Source: Candidatus Hydrogenedentota bacterium (GTDB taxonomy: Bacteria > Hydrogenedentota > Hydrogenedentia > Hydrogenedentales > JAGMZX01). From it: DNA of 64,000 nt. The stretch covers positions 186,001-250,000 of the forward strand of contig JAKQEQ010000017.1 of NCBI GenBank assembly GCA_029556545.1. Reading direction: 5' to 3'. The notes under the pieces were generated by a model. That model saw only the letters and a list, made by a program, of their open reading frames with translations. It ran no database searches and was not told where the DNA came from. Of this stretch, positions 48,598-58,743 are shown in pieces; positions within the stretch are counted from its first letter, which is position 1, and every line of letters begins with the position of its first letter. The translations under genes were made by a program, and so were the position numbers.

Positions 48598-49463
48598 GCA
48601 AGCTCGCCGAACGTGGCCAGCACCGGCAGATGATCGCTCAGCGCAAAGGACGTGGGGTCTTCCGGGTTCACGCGGAACGCGCCTTCGTAAAGCGCGCGGC
48701 ATTCACGCACAGTCTCCGCCAGCGGGCCGTGCGCCCAAACGTAGTCAATGCGAACCGTCGGCTTGTTGCTCCGCACCGTCCCCTCGACGCCCACACCTTT
48801 CGATGCAAACGCGTCCACCAGACCGGCGTCGCGCCACGCCGCGTACTCGGGGGTGTCCGGCGGATGGTTCAGGTCGCCCTGCACAAGAAAGGTCGCCCGG
48901 CTCTCGATGTCACGCTCCAACCACGCCAGAATTTGCTCGATCTCGCGCAACCGCAAGTCTCGCGAGCGCGGGTGCAGGTGGGCGCTGAACACCGCCACCG
49001 GGCCGCCGGGCGCATCGATGACCGCCCGGCCCGCGTAGCGCGTAAACGGCTCAAGCGCATCGATATCCTTCGACGGCAGCGAGTGATTCTCGTGCTCTAG
49101 GACGGGAAACCGCGATAGTATGGCCCCCGGGAATCCGCCGTCCAAATAGGCGTAATTCATGTCGAGGTGTGTGGCAACTTCGGCCACCGCCGCCTCGCTG
49201 TCCGCCTCCGACAGCGTCACGATGTCCGGCCCGTAGCACGCAAGTTCGAGGGCGATGCGCGCGGGCATCTGGCCGCGCGCCGCTTCGCGCCGGGCCCGAT
49301 TCGCGCGATTCTCGGGCCAACCACGGAAGCCGTACACGTTGTAGGCAATGGTACACAGTCGCGGGACCGACGCGGCGGCCGGTTCCCCCGGAGACGCCGC
49401 GCCACGCAAGGCCATCCACCCGCCCGCAACCCCTAGAAACGTTCTTCTGGTCAATCCCGGCAT
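48588..49463 (-). CDS. Tat-exported endonuclease/exonuclease/phosphatase family protein
   Basis: 291 residues. Tat signal (TRRTFLGVAGGWMALRG). Metal-dependent EEP fold: TIAYNVYGFRG, VTLSEADSEAAVA, GDLNHPP and SDHLPVLATFGE carry the catalytic Asn, Glu, Asp and His residues. EEP proteins include nucleases, phosphatases and sphingomyelinases; export makes phosphodiesterase or phosphatase activity more likely. Converges on the FAD oxidoreductase gene with a 10-base overlap of the 3' ends. Confidence 0.85.
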   Translation of the reverse strand: MPGLTRRTFLGVAGGWMALRGAASPGEPAAASVPRLCTIAYNVYGFRGWPENRANRARREAARGQMPARIALELACYGPDIVTLSEADSEAAVAEVATHLDMNYAYLDGGFPGAILSRFPVLEHENHSLPSKDIDALEPFTRYAGRAVIDAPGGPVAVFSAHLHPRSRDLRLREIEQILAWLERDIESRATFLVQGDLNHPPDTPEYAAWRDAGLVDAFASKGVGVEGTVRSNKPTVRIDYVWAHGPLAETVRECRALYEGAFRVNPEDPTSFALSDHLPVLATFGELAQP

Positions 49464-49684
49464 GTCCAGACCTCCCGATTATCCCACCGGCCCAAAAACG
49501 CGCGATCGCAAACCCGAAATTTCTTGGGAAAAGGCCGGATTGATCGTTTTACGGATATGCGCTCATACTAATGATCGTGACGGGCAAGGGCAAGGGCAAG
49601 ACGTGCCTTGTCCTTCCGAGCGATCTCCGGAGTTCGGCGCGCAAACCGTCCGACGCGGGAGACGCACGAAGAGGATAACGGGAT

Positions 49685-50026
49685 ATGGGCAAGCGCTCCG
49701 ATTACAAGATGAAGATTCGGGAGGAGGCCCGGCAGAAGATCCGGGGCCCCGGCGCATTAGGCGGGCAGAAGGCTTACCGTCAAGCCGTCGCGCACGGGCA
49801 CAGCGTCCTGCTGCAGAAAGCGTCCGAGGGCGGCGACAGCAAGATCAAGCGGTTGCGCGGCGAGATACTCTTTCTCCTGAACAACTACGTGCCGTCCTAT
49901 GACGTGCGCATCGAGGCGCTCATCGAGGAATGGCGCAAGAGCGGCGACCCGGAATACGACCCGGCGGTCAAAGCCCGACTGCGCAAAGCCCGCAAAGACC
50001 ACATGCGCGGCAGTTCGGCCATTTGA
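49685..50026 (+). CDS. Hypothetical protein
   Basis: 113 residues; AGAGGA lies about ten bases before ATG 49685. Basic helical product (YKMKIREEARQKIRGPGAL and IEALIEEWRKSGDPEYDPAV). No family, signal or membrane segment recognised. Confidence 0.5.
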   Translation: MGKRSDYKMKIREEARQKIRGPGALGGQKAYRQAVAHGHSVLLQKASEGGDSKIKRLRGEILFLLNNYVPSYDVRIEALIEEWRKSGDPEYDPAVKARLRKARKDHMRGSSAI

Positions 50027-50116
50027 AGTCGCGCCGTGTACTCCCTTTGCTCGCACGTAGCGTACGCGCGGCGTGCGTGCCACCGCTTACCACCGTGTCG
50101 CGTTGCTTGCATGTGA

Positions 50117-50135
50117 TACCATCTGGTGGTACCAT
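50117..50135. promoter_or_regulatory. Palindromic candidate operator before hicA
   Basis: TACCA (50117-50121) and TGGTA (50127-50131) form an inverted repeat with five bases between, and TACCAT occurs again at 50130-50135. HicB proteins autoregulate their operons, and an inverted repeat near the start fits. Confidence 0.35.
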
Positions 50136-50148
50136 ACGCGACGCAACA

Positions 50149-50402
50149 TGAACGCACAGGTGAAGAAAACGCTCGAAGCCGTTTTCGAGACGCCCACGCG
50201 ATGCGATATTCGGTGGGCGGACATCGAGTCGATGTTCGTGGCCTTGGGCGCGGAAGTACAGAGTGGGCGCGGTTCGCGCGTTCGCGTGGCGTTGCGCGGC
50301 AGGCGCGCGGTCTTTCACCGGCCCCATCCGGGCCGTTTGGCCAAGCGATATCAAGTGGAATACACGCGGGAATTCCTGCGCGGCGTGGGAGTCCGGTTAT
50401 GA
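50149..50402 (+). CDS. hicA: HicA-type toxin
   Basis: 84 codons from ATG 50149 (83 residues). The small beta-rich dsRBD-like layout of HicA is present: DIRWADIESMFVALGAEVQS, GSRVRVALRGRRAVFHRPHPG (with the conserved His) and YTREFLRGVGV. HicA is a ribosome-independent mRNA interferase. The stop overlaps the start of hicB (ATGA). The Shine-Dalgarno is poor. Good fit to length and pairing. Confidence 0.82.
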
Positions 50403-50728
50403 TCGAGTACAAGGGATACGTTGGCAAGGTCGAGTTTGACGCGGAAGACGAAGTCTTTCACGGCTCGATCATCAATATCGACGATACGGTGACCTTTGCC
50501 GGAAAGAGTGTGGGCGCGTTGAAGAAGGCGTTTCGCGATTCGGTGGAGGACTATCTGGCGTACTGCGCCGCGCGCGGCGAGAAACCCGACAAGCCTTACT
50601 CGGGCGCGCTCCGTTTGCGCATAGACCCGAGCTTGCATCGTCGCGCGGCGACGGCCGCGGCCAAGGCGGGCAAGAGCCTCAATCGTTATATCGTCGAAAG
50701 CGTCGAGCGCGCACTTCGCGTGTCGTAG
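50399..50728 (+). CDS. hicB: HicB-type antitoxin
   Basis: 109 residues. N-terminal partial RNase-H fold (IEYKGYVGKVEFDAEDEVFH, TVTFAGKSVGALKKAFRDSVED), then a C-terminal ribbon-helix-helix (GALRLRIDPSLHRRAATAAA, SLNRYIVESVERAL) for DNA binding. Neutralises HicA and represses the operon. Confidence 0.85.
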   Translation: MIEYKGYVGKVEFDAEDEVFHGSIINIDDTVTFAGKSVGALKKAFRDSVEDYLAYCAARGEKPDKPYSGALRLRIDPSLHRRAATAAAKAGKSLNRYIVESVERALRVS

Positions 50729-50772
50729 CCCGCGCGCTCCCAGGCATATTGGGTGGAACGGAGGACCGGCCT

Positions 50773-52011
50773 GTGCCCAAGAATAATCGCTCCGCGACCA
50801 TCGGAGTCGTGTTCCTGTGCCTGTTCGCGCTGCCCTTCGCCGGAGTCGGCGTCGTCATGGGTTGGCTGCTGCTCTCCTCGTTGTGGACGTGGAACGCCAT
50901 GCAATCGTGGCGGGAAGTCCCCGCGATCATCCACGAGGCGCGTCTTGACGAGAGTCGTTCCGACGACAGCACCACCTACCGCGTCGAAGCGGCGTACACC
51001 TACGAATACGGGGGCCGAACCTTTTCGGGCGATCGGGTCTCCATGTACAGCGGTTCGGACAATATCGGGGCGTTCCACGAGAATGCGCATCGCGAGCTGT
51101 CGGAGCACCAGACCTCGGGCGAACCGTTTCGCTGCTACGTGAACCCGCGCAATCCCGGCGAGGCGGTGCTGTACCGCGACCTGCGGCCGGAGATGCTCGG
51201 CTTCTACGGGCTCTTCGTCCTGCTCTTCGGCGGCGCCGGTTTTGGGATGATGATCGTGACGGTCTTCGTGCGCGGGAAAATGCGGACCACGAGCGCATTG
51301 CGGGCGGAGTATCCGGGACAGCCGTGGTGCTGGCGCGAGGACTGGCGCGCGGGCGTCATCAAGTCCTCGAACAAGGGGGAGATGCTTGCCAGCGTCGTCT
51401 TCGCAGTGGTCTGGAACGCGGTTTCGTCGCCGGTCCTCTTCATCGTCCCGGAGGAGGCGGCGAACGGCAACCCCCTCATACTCCTCGCGCTGCTGTTTCC
51501 GCTAATCGGCCTCGGGCTCATCGCGTGGGCAGTTCGAAACGTCGTCCGTTGGCGTAAATTCGGCGAGACCACCTTCCAGATGGCCGCCGTGCCGGGCGTC
51601 GTCGGGGGGGCGATCTACGGACTGATTCGTATTCCGACGTACATCCGACCCGACGACGGATTCCGGCTTCGGCTGCGCTGCGTTAAGCGGGTGACCACCG
51701 GATCGGGCAAGAACAAGAGCACTTCCGAGCACAAGCTATGGGAGCAGGAACAGTCTGTGCCCAACGAACAGGCGCTTGTCGATCCCGTACAGGCCGCCGT
51801 GCCCGTCCGCTTCGATATTCCTGGCGATCAGCCGGAAACCGACCCGCAGGCGGCATCGCCTATTGCGTGGAAGCTCGAGGTCCGCGCGGCGGTCCCCGGG
51901 GTGGATTATTCCGCCACGTTTGAGGTTCCAGTGTTTAGGACGGACGCCGACGCGCCAGGCTTCGACGCAACCGCTCCGTTGGCGGACGGCGGCGCGAATC
52001 GGATGGATTGA
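50773..52011 (+). CDS. DUF3592 membrane protein
   Basis: 412 residues from GTG 50773 (GGAGGA seven bases upstream). An N-terminal helix (TIGVVFLCLFALPFAGVGVVMGWLLL), the DUF3592 pattern (WREVPAIIHEARLDESRSDDSTTYRVEAAYTYEYGG with a later RCYVNPRNPGEAVLYRD), a pair of helices (FYGLFVLLFGGAGFGMMIVTVFV) and further helices from about 210 to 260, then a long soluble tail. Role unknown; membrane-associated. Confidence 0.75.
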   Translation: MPKNNRSATIGVVFLCLFALPFAGVGVVMGWLLLSSLWTWNAMQSWREVPAIIHEARLDESRSDDSTTYRVEAAYTYEYGGRTFSGDRVSMYSGSDNIGAFHENAHRELSEHQTSGEPFRCYVNPRNPGEAVLYRDLRPEMLGFYGLFVLLFGGAGFGMMIVTVFVRGKMRTTSALRAEYPGQPWCWREDWRAGVIKSSNKGEMLASVVFAVVWNAVSSPVLFIVPEEAANGNPLILLALLFPLIGLGLIAWAVRNVVRWRKFGETTFQMAAVPGVVGGAIYGLIRIPTYIRPDDGFRLRLRCVKRVTTGSGKNKSTSEHKLWEQEQSVPNEQALVDPVQAAVPVRFDIPGDQPETDPQAASPIAWKLEVRAAVPGVDYSATFEVPVFRTDADAPGFDATAPLADGGANRMD

Positions 52012-52107
52012 GCAGCCCAGGAGGCCCAAGTGAATCATAGCAACGCTCTCCAAGACGCGCGACTCTCCGAGAGAGCCCTGCGGCAAACCCTGGAGCGCTA
52101 GGCCGCC

Positions 52108-52875
52108 ATGTTCGGCTTCAAGAAGCGCCGCCGCCGTCGTTTGCGCGATCAGCCTTTTCCCGAGGCATGGCGCGAGACGCTTACGGCGGGCGTGCCGTAT
52201 TACCGGCGTCTGCCGGAAACGGACCGCGAGGAATTGCACGGCCACATCCACGTGCTGCTCGATGAAAAGAATTTCGAGGGCTGCGGCGGCATGCGACTCG
52301 ATGACGCCGTGCGGCTCGCCATCGCCGCCCACGCAGGCATTCTCCTCCTGCACCGTGAGACCGAATACTATCCCCGGCTTTACTCGATTCTCGTATACCC
52401 CTATGACTTCATCGTCGAGAAACTGGTGCACCACGAGGATGACCCGCTTCACGTTATCGGGGAGGACGTGCTCTCCGGCGAGGCGTGGGCGCAGGGCGCG
52501 GTGATCCTCTCATGGGACGGCATGCTCAAGAGCGTCAAGCATGACCGGGACGGCTACAACGTCGCGATCCACGAGTTCGCGCACCAGCTTGACATGGAGA
52601 ACGGGCCGCCGGATGGATTCCCCTACATCCGCGACCGCGCGCTCCGGGCCGACTGGGCGCGGATCATGCACGCGGAATTCGATCGGCTCCAGCGCGACGT
52701 GGACCGGGGCCGCGCCACCGTACTGGACGACTATGCCGCCGAGGACCCCGCCGAGTTCTTCGCCGTCGCCACCGAGTGCTTCTTCGAAATGCCGCGCCGC
52801 CTTCAGCGCCGCCACCCGGAACTTTACGACGTGCTCCGCCGGTTCTATTGTCAGGACCCGACGACGTTGTGGTGA
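52108..52875 (+). CDS. MtfA-like zinc-dependent peptidase
   Basis: 255 residues (E. coli MtfA has 265). The zinc motif is H-E-x-x-H in NVAIHEFAHQLDME; the third ligand is likely E in PAEFFAVATECFFEMP. The N-terminal part begins with a basic stretch (FGFKKRRRRRLRDQP). MtfA inactivates the Mlc repressor in E. coli and links to glucose uptake; whether that partner exists here is unknown. Likely cytoplasmic. Confidence 0.85.
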   Translation: MFGFKKRRRRRLRDQPFPEAWRETLTAGVPYYRRLPETDREELHGHIHVLLDEKNFEGCGGMRLDDAVRLAIAAHAGILLLHRETEYYPRLYSILVYPYDFIVEKLVHHEDDPLHVIGEDVLSGEAWAQGAVILSWDGMLKSVKHDRDGYNVAIHEFAHQLDMENGPPDGFPYIRDRALRADWARIMHAEFDRLQRDVDRGRATVLDDYAAEDPAEFFAVATECFFEMPRRLQRRHPELYDVLRRFYCQDPTTLW

Positions 52876-52995
52876 CGTGAACGGAAGACTTCTTTGCGCG
52901 GCGCGTTGCGGCACGTTCGACGGGCCTTATGGCGCGACTGCGGATTAACGCGGTATAGTAGCGGCGGCTGTGAACAATCACAGGAGGCAAGTTCC

Positions 52996-54144
52996 ATGTG
53001 GATGCGGCAAATCGGCGCGGCGCTCGTGGCGGTCGGCGTGTGCTTCTTGATGGGCGCGGGTTGTGAACCCGGGGAGAAAGCGCGCATGTTCTTCATGGGT
53101 TTTACCCAGCGCCCCTATGCCGACGGGCTGGACGCGCTCGAGGACACGTTCGACCGCATTCGGCAGTACAGCGACATGGCTGTGTTCCATCTGGACGAAG
53201 GCGTGCCGTGGCCCGAGGCCCACGCCGGCGTATTGTACGCCGCCGAATTCGAGGGTTACCTCGACCTGCTCCGGGATCACCGCGCGCCGGAGGACGTAGT
53301 CTACCTCGGCGTGGCCTCCCTGGACCCGGGCCGCAAGGGACCGGCGGGCTACCGCGGCGCCACCGGGAACATGGCGTTGCCGTTCCCGTGGAACACTTAC
53401 ACTTTATCGGACGAACCCATGATCCAGGCGTACACTAATTTCTGCCTGCGCCTCATCGAACGCTTCGCGCCGACGTATTTCAACTACGCCGTCGAGGCGA
53501 ACGCATTGCTCCTCGAAAACCCGAACCTGTGGGACACCTACGTCGTATTTCTCGCGGAAGTGTACACCCGCCTCAAGGCCGCGCACCCCGACCTGATGAT
53601 CGGCCTGAGCGTCGCCCTGCGGCACCCGGATGCGCCGGAATCGGCCATGACGCGGACGCACATGAATGACCTGCTCCCCTATCTTGATTTCCTGGGCGTG
53701 AGCGTTTATCCGTACATCTTTTTCGGCGGGCTCGATCCCGGCAACCCGGCGGACCTGCAAGAGGGCTGGCTGCTCCAGGCGACGAGCCTCGCCAAAGGAA
53801 AGCCTGTGGCCGTCACGGAAACCGCATGGCCCGCGGAGAATCTCGAAATACCCGCGTTCGGCGTCTCGGTGGCCGCAACCCCGGATCGACAGGAAGCGTA
53901 TGTCCGCCGCATGCTCGGCGGGGCCAGTGATATCAATGCCCTGTTTGTCGTGTGGCTGGCGATTGCGGACACCGACGTGGTCTGGGAATCCCTGCCTCCC
54001 GAATTCCAGGATTTCGCGGAGATTGTCCGCGACACCGGACTTTACGATGAGGCGCTCGAAGCGCGGCCCGCATTGGCCGCGTGGGACACCTGGCTGGCCA
54101 AGGAACGTATCGAGCCCGGCGTCAAAGTCTCTGCATTACCCTAG
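52996..54144 (+). CDS. TIM-barrel lipoprotein, glycosidase-like (clan GH-A type)
   Basis: 382 residues from ATG 52996, with CAGGAGG upstream; the frame opens at 52894. Lipoprotein signal (GAALVAVGVCFLMGAGC). Barrel strands are visible: FNYAVEANALLLENPNLWD (possible acid-base Glu), PDLMIGLSVAL, DFLGVSVYPYIFFGGL and KPVAVTETAWPAEN (nucleophile Glu). This follows the GH53/GH-A plan. The overall substrate is unknown. Converges on a cupin gene with a 4-base overlap. Confidence 0.65.
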   Translation: MWMRQIGAALVAVGVCFLMGAGCEPGEKARMFFMGFTQRPYADGLDALEDTFDRIRQYSDMAVFHLDEGVPWPEAHAGVLYAAEFEGYLDLLRDHRAPEDVVYLGVASLDPGRKGPAGYRGATGNMALPFPWNTYTLSDEPMIQAYTNFCLRLIERFAPTYFNYAVEANALLLENPNLWDTYVVFLAEVYTRLKAAHPDLMIGLSVALRHPDAPESAMTRTHMNDLLPYLDFLGVSVYPYIFFGGLDPGNPADLQEGWLLQATSLAKGKPVAVTETAWPAENLEIPAFGVSVAATPDRQEAYVRRMLGGASDINALFVVWLAIADTDVVWESLPPEFQDFAEIVRDTGLYDEALEARPALAAWDTWLAKERIEPGVKVSALP

Positions 54145-54512
54145 CGCCGGCCCCCAGCCTCCGGCGGGGCTTCCACGAATACATCCTCGTAGTCGAACGG
54201 CGGAATGCCGATGATGAGCGATTCGAGATCGCCTTCCGCATGGTGGACGTGCCCCGGCTTGATCCAGACGCAATCCCCTGCCTTGATCGGCACTTCCTCG
54301 CCGTCGATCACCAGCTTGCCGGACCCGCTCAGAACGTAATAATACTCGTCGGTTCGTTTGTGCCAATGCGGCGTGGCGTCGTCCGTCCTGAGCCGGGTGA
54401 TGCTGGCGGGCGCGCCGTCATCCTTCTTCAACAACCGCTGGCGAAACCCGCAGATGCTCCGTTCCCGGGGCTGTTCGTCTGCGGACACCTTGATATAAGC
54501 CTCATCTTGCAT
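54141..54512 (-). CDS. Cupin domain protein
   Basis: 123 residues. Cupin motif 1 (PHWHKRTDEYYYVLSGSGKL) has two His and a Glu, and motif 2 (IKAGDCVWIKPGHVHHAEG) the third His. A small metal-binding beta-barrel, often a sugar isomerase or regulator. The gene ends overlapping the end of the lipoprotein gene. Confidence 0.85.
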   Translation of the reverse strand: MQDEAYIKVSADEQPRERSICGFRQRLLKKDDGAPASITRLRTDDATPHWHKRTDEYYYVLSGSGKLVIDGEEVPIKAGDCVWIKPGHVHHAEGDLESLIIGIPPFDYEDVFVEAPPEAGGRR

Positions 54513-54710
54513 GGTACGGCGTCCTTCGGGGTTGAACCCGGCGCTACCTTAACTCGCGCTCGGAATTCGCATCAAGTCTGCCGCCGCCGCGCATGCCCCA
54601 TCGCGCCCGGGCGTCTCGGGAATACGCGTGGCGGACCCTGGTGTTTGCGTTATGCTCCAGGTGTTAACTGTTTTCAACATGGGACGTGAGGAACGTAGGA
54701 AGGGCCATCC

Positions 54711-57700
54711 ATGCTTAAGCACCGCTCGCTTCGAAGAACGAATTCCGTATGCCGACCGAACTGTCTTCTCTTCGCCGTAATCGCGGCCTGCGTATTCGCG
54801 GGAACCGCGCGCGCCGCGGAAGACGTCGGGGCCAAAGCCAATCCAAAGGTCTTGTCGGGCAACGTGCTCGTATTCTTCGATCCATGCGGCGGCGCAAGTG
54901 ACCACGTTTCGCCCGCCTTGGCAAATCTCGGGCTTACCGTAACCACTCATACGAATCTTGGCGACTTCCAAACCGCCCTCACCTCCGGTTCGTGGGACCT
55001 CGTCATTGTCGATAGCTACAACAACAGCATATCCGACGCCGTGCTCGACGACCTGGTTGCCTATCATGGCGCCGTCGGCAAGATAATATTCAGTAATTGG
55101 AACCTGCTGGGCGCCGCCGCCCATCCGTTCGTCGCGCTTGCCGGCGTTTCGGTGGTTGACCAATACAGCATTCCGGAGCCCATCCAAGCCTGGAACGCCT
55201 CGCCGTTGTTCACCACACCGAACGCTGTGCCGACCCTCGATAACCTGCTAAACCAATGCGACGTCGATGGCCAGTATCTTGAACCGACCACCGCCACCGC
55301 ACACGCCGGCTACGAACCCACCCCCACCACCGATCGAGCCGCCATCACGGTGGACCCCACCGGGCGCATCATCCTCAACGGTTTCATGCCCCAGTTGGCC
55401 ACCGCGGACAATGACAGCGACGGCAAGACGGACATGGTCGAGCTTTACGAGAACGAGATCACGTTCCTGCTGACCCATGCGGCGTGCCCGCAGAACTTCG
55501 CGCCCGGCGTGCGCGTCGCGTGTACCGTGGACAACCCCGACGGCAGTCCCTGTATCGTCAAGGGGACCAGGGGCACGATCATCTGCGCTACTGGTCTTCC
55601 CGGCTACGATTGGCTCGTCCGGTGGGACGGCATCGCCTGCGGCCACGATGGAAGTTTCGAATTCGGCGGCTGCGGCACGGTGCAGCCGGACAAGGGTTGG
55701 TACGTTGCGGAATCGGACATCGAGGTGGTCTGCGAAGACTGCGTTGACCACGGTTCCGGCATGTTCAACCCGGGTGACCGCGTCATCTCCCTTGTCGATA
55801 ACCCGGACGGCAATCCCTGTATCATGGCCGGAACGGTCGGTACGGTTATTTGCTATGACCCTGGCTATCCGCAGTGGCTCGTCGAATGGGATAACATCGC
55901 CTGCGGCCACAGCGGCGGAATCTGCGGCGCTACCGCGCCCGGTCAGGGCTGGTGGGTTTCCGAGTGCGTGATCTCGCATCTGCCCGGCGGCATCGAGCCC
56001 TGCCAGCAAGTCTTCGCACCCGGCGTCCGTGTCGCAAGCAAAGTGGATAACCCGGACGGCAGCCCGTGCATCGTCACTGGAACCAAGGGCACGATAATTT
56101 GCTCAGGCGGTCTTCCCGGATTCGATTGGCTCGTTCGATGGGACGGCATCGACTGTGGACACGATGGTCACTATCTCTTTGGCGGCTGCGGCATCGTCCA
56201 ACCAAACAAGGGCTGGTATGTCCTCGAATCCGAAATCGAAGTGATTTGTGAGGACTGTATTGACCACGGCCCCGACATGTTCACTCCAGGGGACCGCGTC
56301 GTCTCACTCATAGATAATCCGGACGGCAATCCCTGCCTCATGACGGGCGACACCGGCACGGTCGTGTGTTACCTTGCCGGCGGCACAGAGAATTGGTTGG
56401 TTGAATGGGACGGGATCGCTTGCGGTCACGACGGATTCGGGTTCTGCGGATTCACGGCGCCAGGCACCGGTTGGCATATGTCCGAGTGCACTATCTCGTT
56501 CTTGCCCGGCGCCGAAGGCGAGGGCGAAGGTGAAGGCGAAGGTGAAGGCGAAGGTGAAGGTGAAGGCGAGGGTGAAGGCGAGGGTGAAGGCGAGCCGGAC
56601 TGCACCGGTTCAACATGGACACAGGCGACGGGATCTGCGGATTGGACCGGTCGCGAGGAATTCGGCGCGACCGTCTTTGACGGCAAGATGTGGGTCATGG
56701 GTGGCAGTGACGTCAACTTCACCATCCAGGACGACGTCTGGTATTCCTCCGACGGCGTGAACTGGGCCGAGGCCACGGGCAGCGCCGCGTTCGGCGACCG
56801 GCAGAATCCCCGCGCACTGGCCTACGACAACAGGCTCTGGCTCATCGGCGGCATCAACGTCAACGATGTGTGGTCGTCCTCTGACGGCGTGACCTGGACC
56901 GAGGCGACGCCGAACGCCGACTGGAGCGCGCGCCGCGACATTGCGGCCGTCGTATTCGACGGCAAGATGTGGGTGCTTGGCGGCCACGACGGTGTTAGCT
57001 ACGTGAACGACGTTTGGTACTCGACAAACGGCGCGGACTGGACGCAAGCCACAGGCAACGCCGGTTGGCCCGGTCGTCAGGACCACGTCGCGGTTGTTTG
57101 CGGCGACCGCATGTGGGTCATGGGCGGCAACGGCCTTGACGGCCTTCTGGACGACGTCTGGTATTCCTCCGACGGCGTGAACTGGACCGAGGCCACGTCG
57201 AGCGCGCCGTGGGGTCCCCGGCGCGACCTCGCGGCCGCGGCCGCGGGCGGCAAGCTCTGGGTGCTCGGCGGCGACCCGGGCGGCGGCCACCTCGGCGACG
57301 TCTGGTCGTCCGAAAACGGCGCGGATTGGTCCTTGGCGAACGCGGCAGCCTTCCCCGCGCGGCGGCTGCACCAAGCGCTGGTTCATGACGACCGGATCTG
57401 GGTCCTCGGCGGCCAGGTGATGGGTGTTGGCGATGACGATGACGTCTGGTATACGGAGATGCCGTGCGTCGGCGACTGCCCCGGTGAAGGCGAAGGCGAG
57501 GGTGAAGGTGAAGGCGAGGGCGAAGGCGAGGGCGAGGGCGAGGGTGAAGGCGAGGGTGAAGGCGAAGGCGAGGGCGAAGGCGAGGGTGAAGGCGAAGGCG
57601 AGGGCGAAGGCGTGGTCATATGCATCGAGCAATTGGACGAGAGCCAGGAAGTGCCTGTGCCGAACCCGATGACGGGCGCGACCGGTACGGCCACCTTCAG

Positions 57701-58424
57701 GCTGTTGCCGAATGATACGGTCCTGTTGCGCGTCGAGCACGATGTGGTCAGCCCAACCGCCGCGCATATCCATATTGCTCCCCCGGGCGCGCCGGGACCC
57801 GTCGTAATCAACCTCGGCGACCCGACCAGCCCCATCGAGTTCGTGCTGACCATCGAGCAGTACAACACCGTGACTTTCGGCCACTACATTAACGTTCATA
57901 GCGCCGCGAACCCCGCGGGCCAGATTCGCGCCGATATCGATTGTCCGATCATTGGCGGCGAAGGCGAGGGCGAAGGCGAGGGTGAAGGTGAGGGTGAAGG
58001 CGAAGGCGAAGGCGAAGGTGAAGGCGAAGGTGAAGGCGAAGGTGAGGGTGAAGGCGAAGGTGAAGGCGAAGGTGAAGGCGAAGGTGAAGGCGAAGGCGAA
58101 GGTGAAGGCGAAACCGGCACACACACCGCCGACCAGGACGGTGATTTCATGATCAACCTGACCGAGTTGTTGCGCGTGATACAGTTCTACAACTCGGGCG
58201 GCTTCCACTGCGCCGAGAATCCCGGCGACACCGAGGACGGCTATGTGCCCGGCCCCGGCGCGAACCACAGTTGTCCGCCCCACTCCGCGGACTACGACGG
58301 CGGCGGCCCAAGTTGGACGATCACGTTGACGGAGTTGCTGCGGATCATCCAGTTCTACAACATCGGCGGATATCATTTCTGCCCGCTCGACGGCACGGAG
58401 GACACTTTCTGCCCGGGACTCTGA
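54711..58424 (+). CDS. Giant multidomain surface protein (repeat region, Kelch, CHRD, dockerin-like)
   Basis: 1237 residues; GGAAGGG precedes ATG 54711. Signal peptide (about 1-35). Residues 45-255 are ThuA/GATase-like ([22 protein letters not shown]). Then four Cys-rich repeats of about 83 residues (257-599; [26 protein letters not shown]) in an ABAB order; Gly-Glu linker 1 (601-628); six Kelch blades (630-923; W-V-M/L-GG occurs six times); linker 2; a CHRD domain (968-1080; [22 protein letters not shown]); linker 3; and a dockerin-like module (1135-1237) ending EDTFCPGL. Likely exported and surface bound. Role unknown, possibly adhesion or glycan binding. Confidence 0.88.
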   Translation: MLKHRSLRRTNSVCRPNCLLFAVIAACVFAGTARAAEDVGAKANPKVLSGNVLVFFDPCGGASDHVSPALANLGLTVTTHTNLGDFQTALTSGSWDLVIVDSYNNSISDAVLDDLVAYHGAVGKIIFSNWNLLGAAAHPFVALAGVSVVDQYSIPEPIQAWNASPLFTTPNAVPTLDNLLNQCDVDGQYLEPTTATAHAGYEPTPTTDRAAITVDPTGRIILNGFMPQLATADNDSDGKTDMVELYENEITFLLTHAACPQNFAPGVRVACTVDNPDGSPCIVKGTRGTIICATGLPGYDWLVRWDGIACGHDGSFEFGGCGTVQPDKGWYVAESDIEVVCEDCVDHGSGMFNPGDRVISLVDNPDGNPCIMAGTVGTVICYDPGYPQWLVEWDNIACGHSGGICGATAPGQGWWVSECVISHLPGGIEPCQQVFAPGVRVASKVDNPDGSPCIVTGTKGTIICSGGLPGFDWLVRWDGIDCGHDGHYLFGGCGIVQPNKGWYVLESEIEVICEDCIDHGPDMFTPGDRVVSLIDNPDGNPCLMTGDTGTVVCYLAGGTENWLVEWDGIACGHDGFGFCGFTAPGTGWHMSECTISFLPGAEGEGEGEGEGEGEGEGEGEGEGEGEGEPDCTGSTWTQATGSADWTGREEFGATVFDGKMWVMGGSDVNFTIQDDVWYSSDGVNWAEATGSAAFGDRQNPRALAYDNRLWLIGGINVNDVWSSSDGVTWTEATPNADWSARRDIAAVVFDGKMWVLGGHDGVSYVNDVWYSTNGADWTQATGNAGWPGRQDHVAVVCGDRMWVMGGNGLDGLLDDVWYSSDGVNWTEATSSAPWGPRRDLAAAAAGGKLWVLGGDPGGGHLGDVWSSENGADWSLANAAAFPARRLHQALVHDDRIWVLGGQVMGVGDDDDVWYTEMPCVGDCPGEGEGEGEGEGEGEGEGEGEGEGEGEGEGEGEGEGEGEGEGEGVVICIEQLDESQEVPVPNPMTGATGTATFRLLPNDTVLLRVEHDVVSPTAAHIHIAPPGAPGPVVINLGDPTSPIEFVLTIEQYNTVTFGHYINVHSAANPAGQIRADIDCPIIGGEGEGEGEGEGEGEGEGEGEGEGEGEGEGEGEGEGEGEGEGEGEGEGEGEGETGTHTADQDGDFMINLTELLRVIQFYNSGGFHCAENPGDTEDGYVPGPGANHSCPPHSADYDGGGPSWTITLTELLRIIQFYNIGGYHFCPLDGTEDTFCPGL
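55481..56507 (+). repeat. Four Cys-rich protein repeats in ABAB order
   Basis: Each repeat is about 83 residues with core NPDG(S/N)PC, GT-x-GT(I/V)(I/V)C, W-LV-WD-IACGH and GW. Repeats 1 and 3 match best, as do 2 and 4, implying duplication of a two-repeat unit. The fold is unknown; I guess small beta (SH3-like). Confidence 0.8.
56514..56593 (+). repeat. (Gly-Glu)n linker repeat, number 1 of giant protein
   Basis: Hexanucleotide GG(C/T)GA(A/G) run between the Cys-rich repeats and the Kelch domain. Confidence 0.95.
57483..57611 (+). repeat. (Gly-Glu)n linker repeat, number 2 of giant protein
   Basis: Run of about 21 hexamers between the Kelch domain and the CHRD domain. Confidence 0.95.
57957..58112 (+). 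repeat. (Gly-Glu)n linker repeat, number 3 of giant protein
   Basis: Run of about 26 hexamers between the CHRD domain and the dockerin-like C-terminal module. Confidence 0.95.
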
Positions 58425-58743
58425 CGAAGCGGCGCCCGTCCGCGCAAACGGATTGACACGCGACCCGCCCACCGGCGTGACCGGCGGGGCAGGGTTAACG
58501 AGAGATACAAACTAGACCAGGTGGATAGTCGCCCCGCTCTCCCTGAGGAGGGCGGGGCGACGCCTTACTTCACGTTGCCCGATTGCCATGCGTGGGCGCG
58601 CAGGCCGTATGCTCGCCGTTCTGTGCGCATTTCCCGGGGATTGTGGTAGACTCATCGTGCGCGAGCGGCGCCACCCTGCGCATGCGCGCGCCGCCGCGAC
58701 AAGCGGTCTCCGACAAGGTTACGGCCACAACCGGACTCCCTGA
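58425..58743. other. Intergenic region with terminator-like hairpin
   Basis: 319 bases after the giant surface protein gene. The hairpin at 58529-58560 is the only feature I can support; no convincing promoter for the next gene is seen. Confidence 0.6.
58529..58560 (+). terminator. Hairpin terminator candidate
   Basis: A 14-bp stem (TCGCCCCGCTCTCC / GGAGGGCGGGGCGA, one T-G pair) with CTGA loop. The stem is very stable, but no T run follows, so it may act as a transcript end stabiliser or need Rho. Confidence 0.5.

Noticed and set aside
56610-58472. Long minus-strand open frame opposite the giant surface protein
   Set aside because: It mirrors the (Gly-Glu)n tracts and Kelch region as Ala-Phe-Thr strings with no domain, signal or RBS; the plus strand has clear domains.
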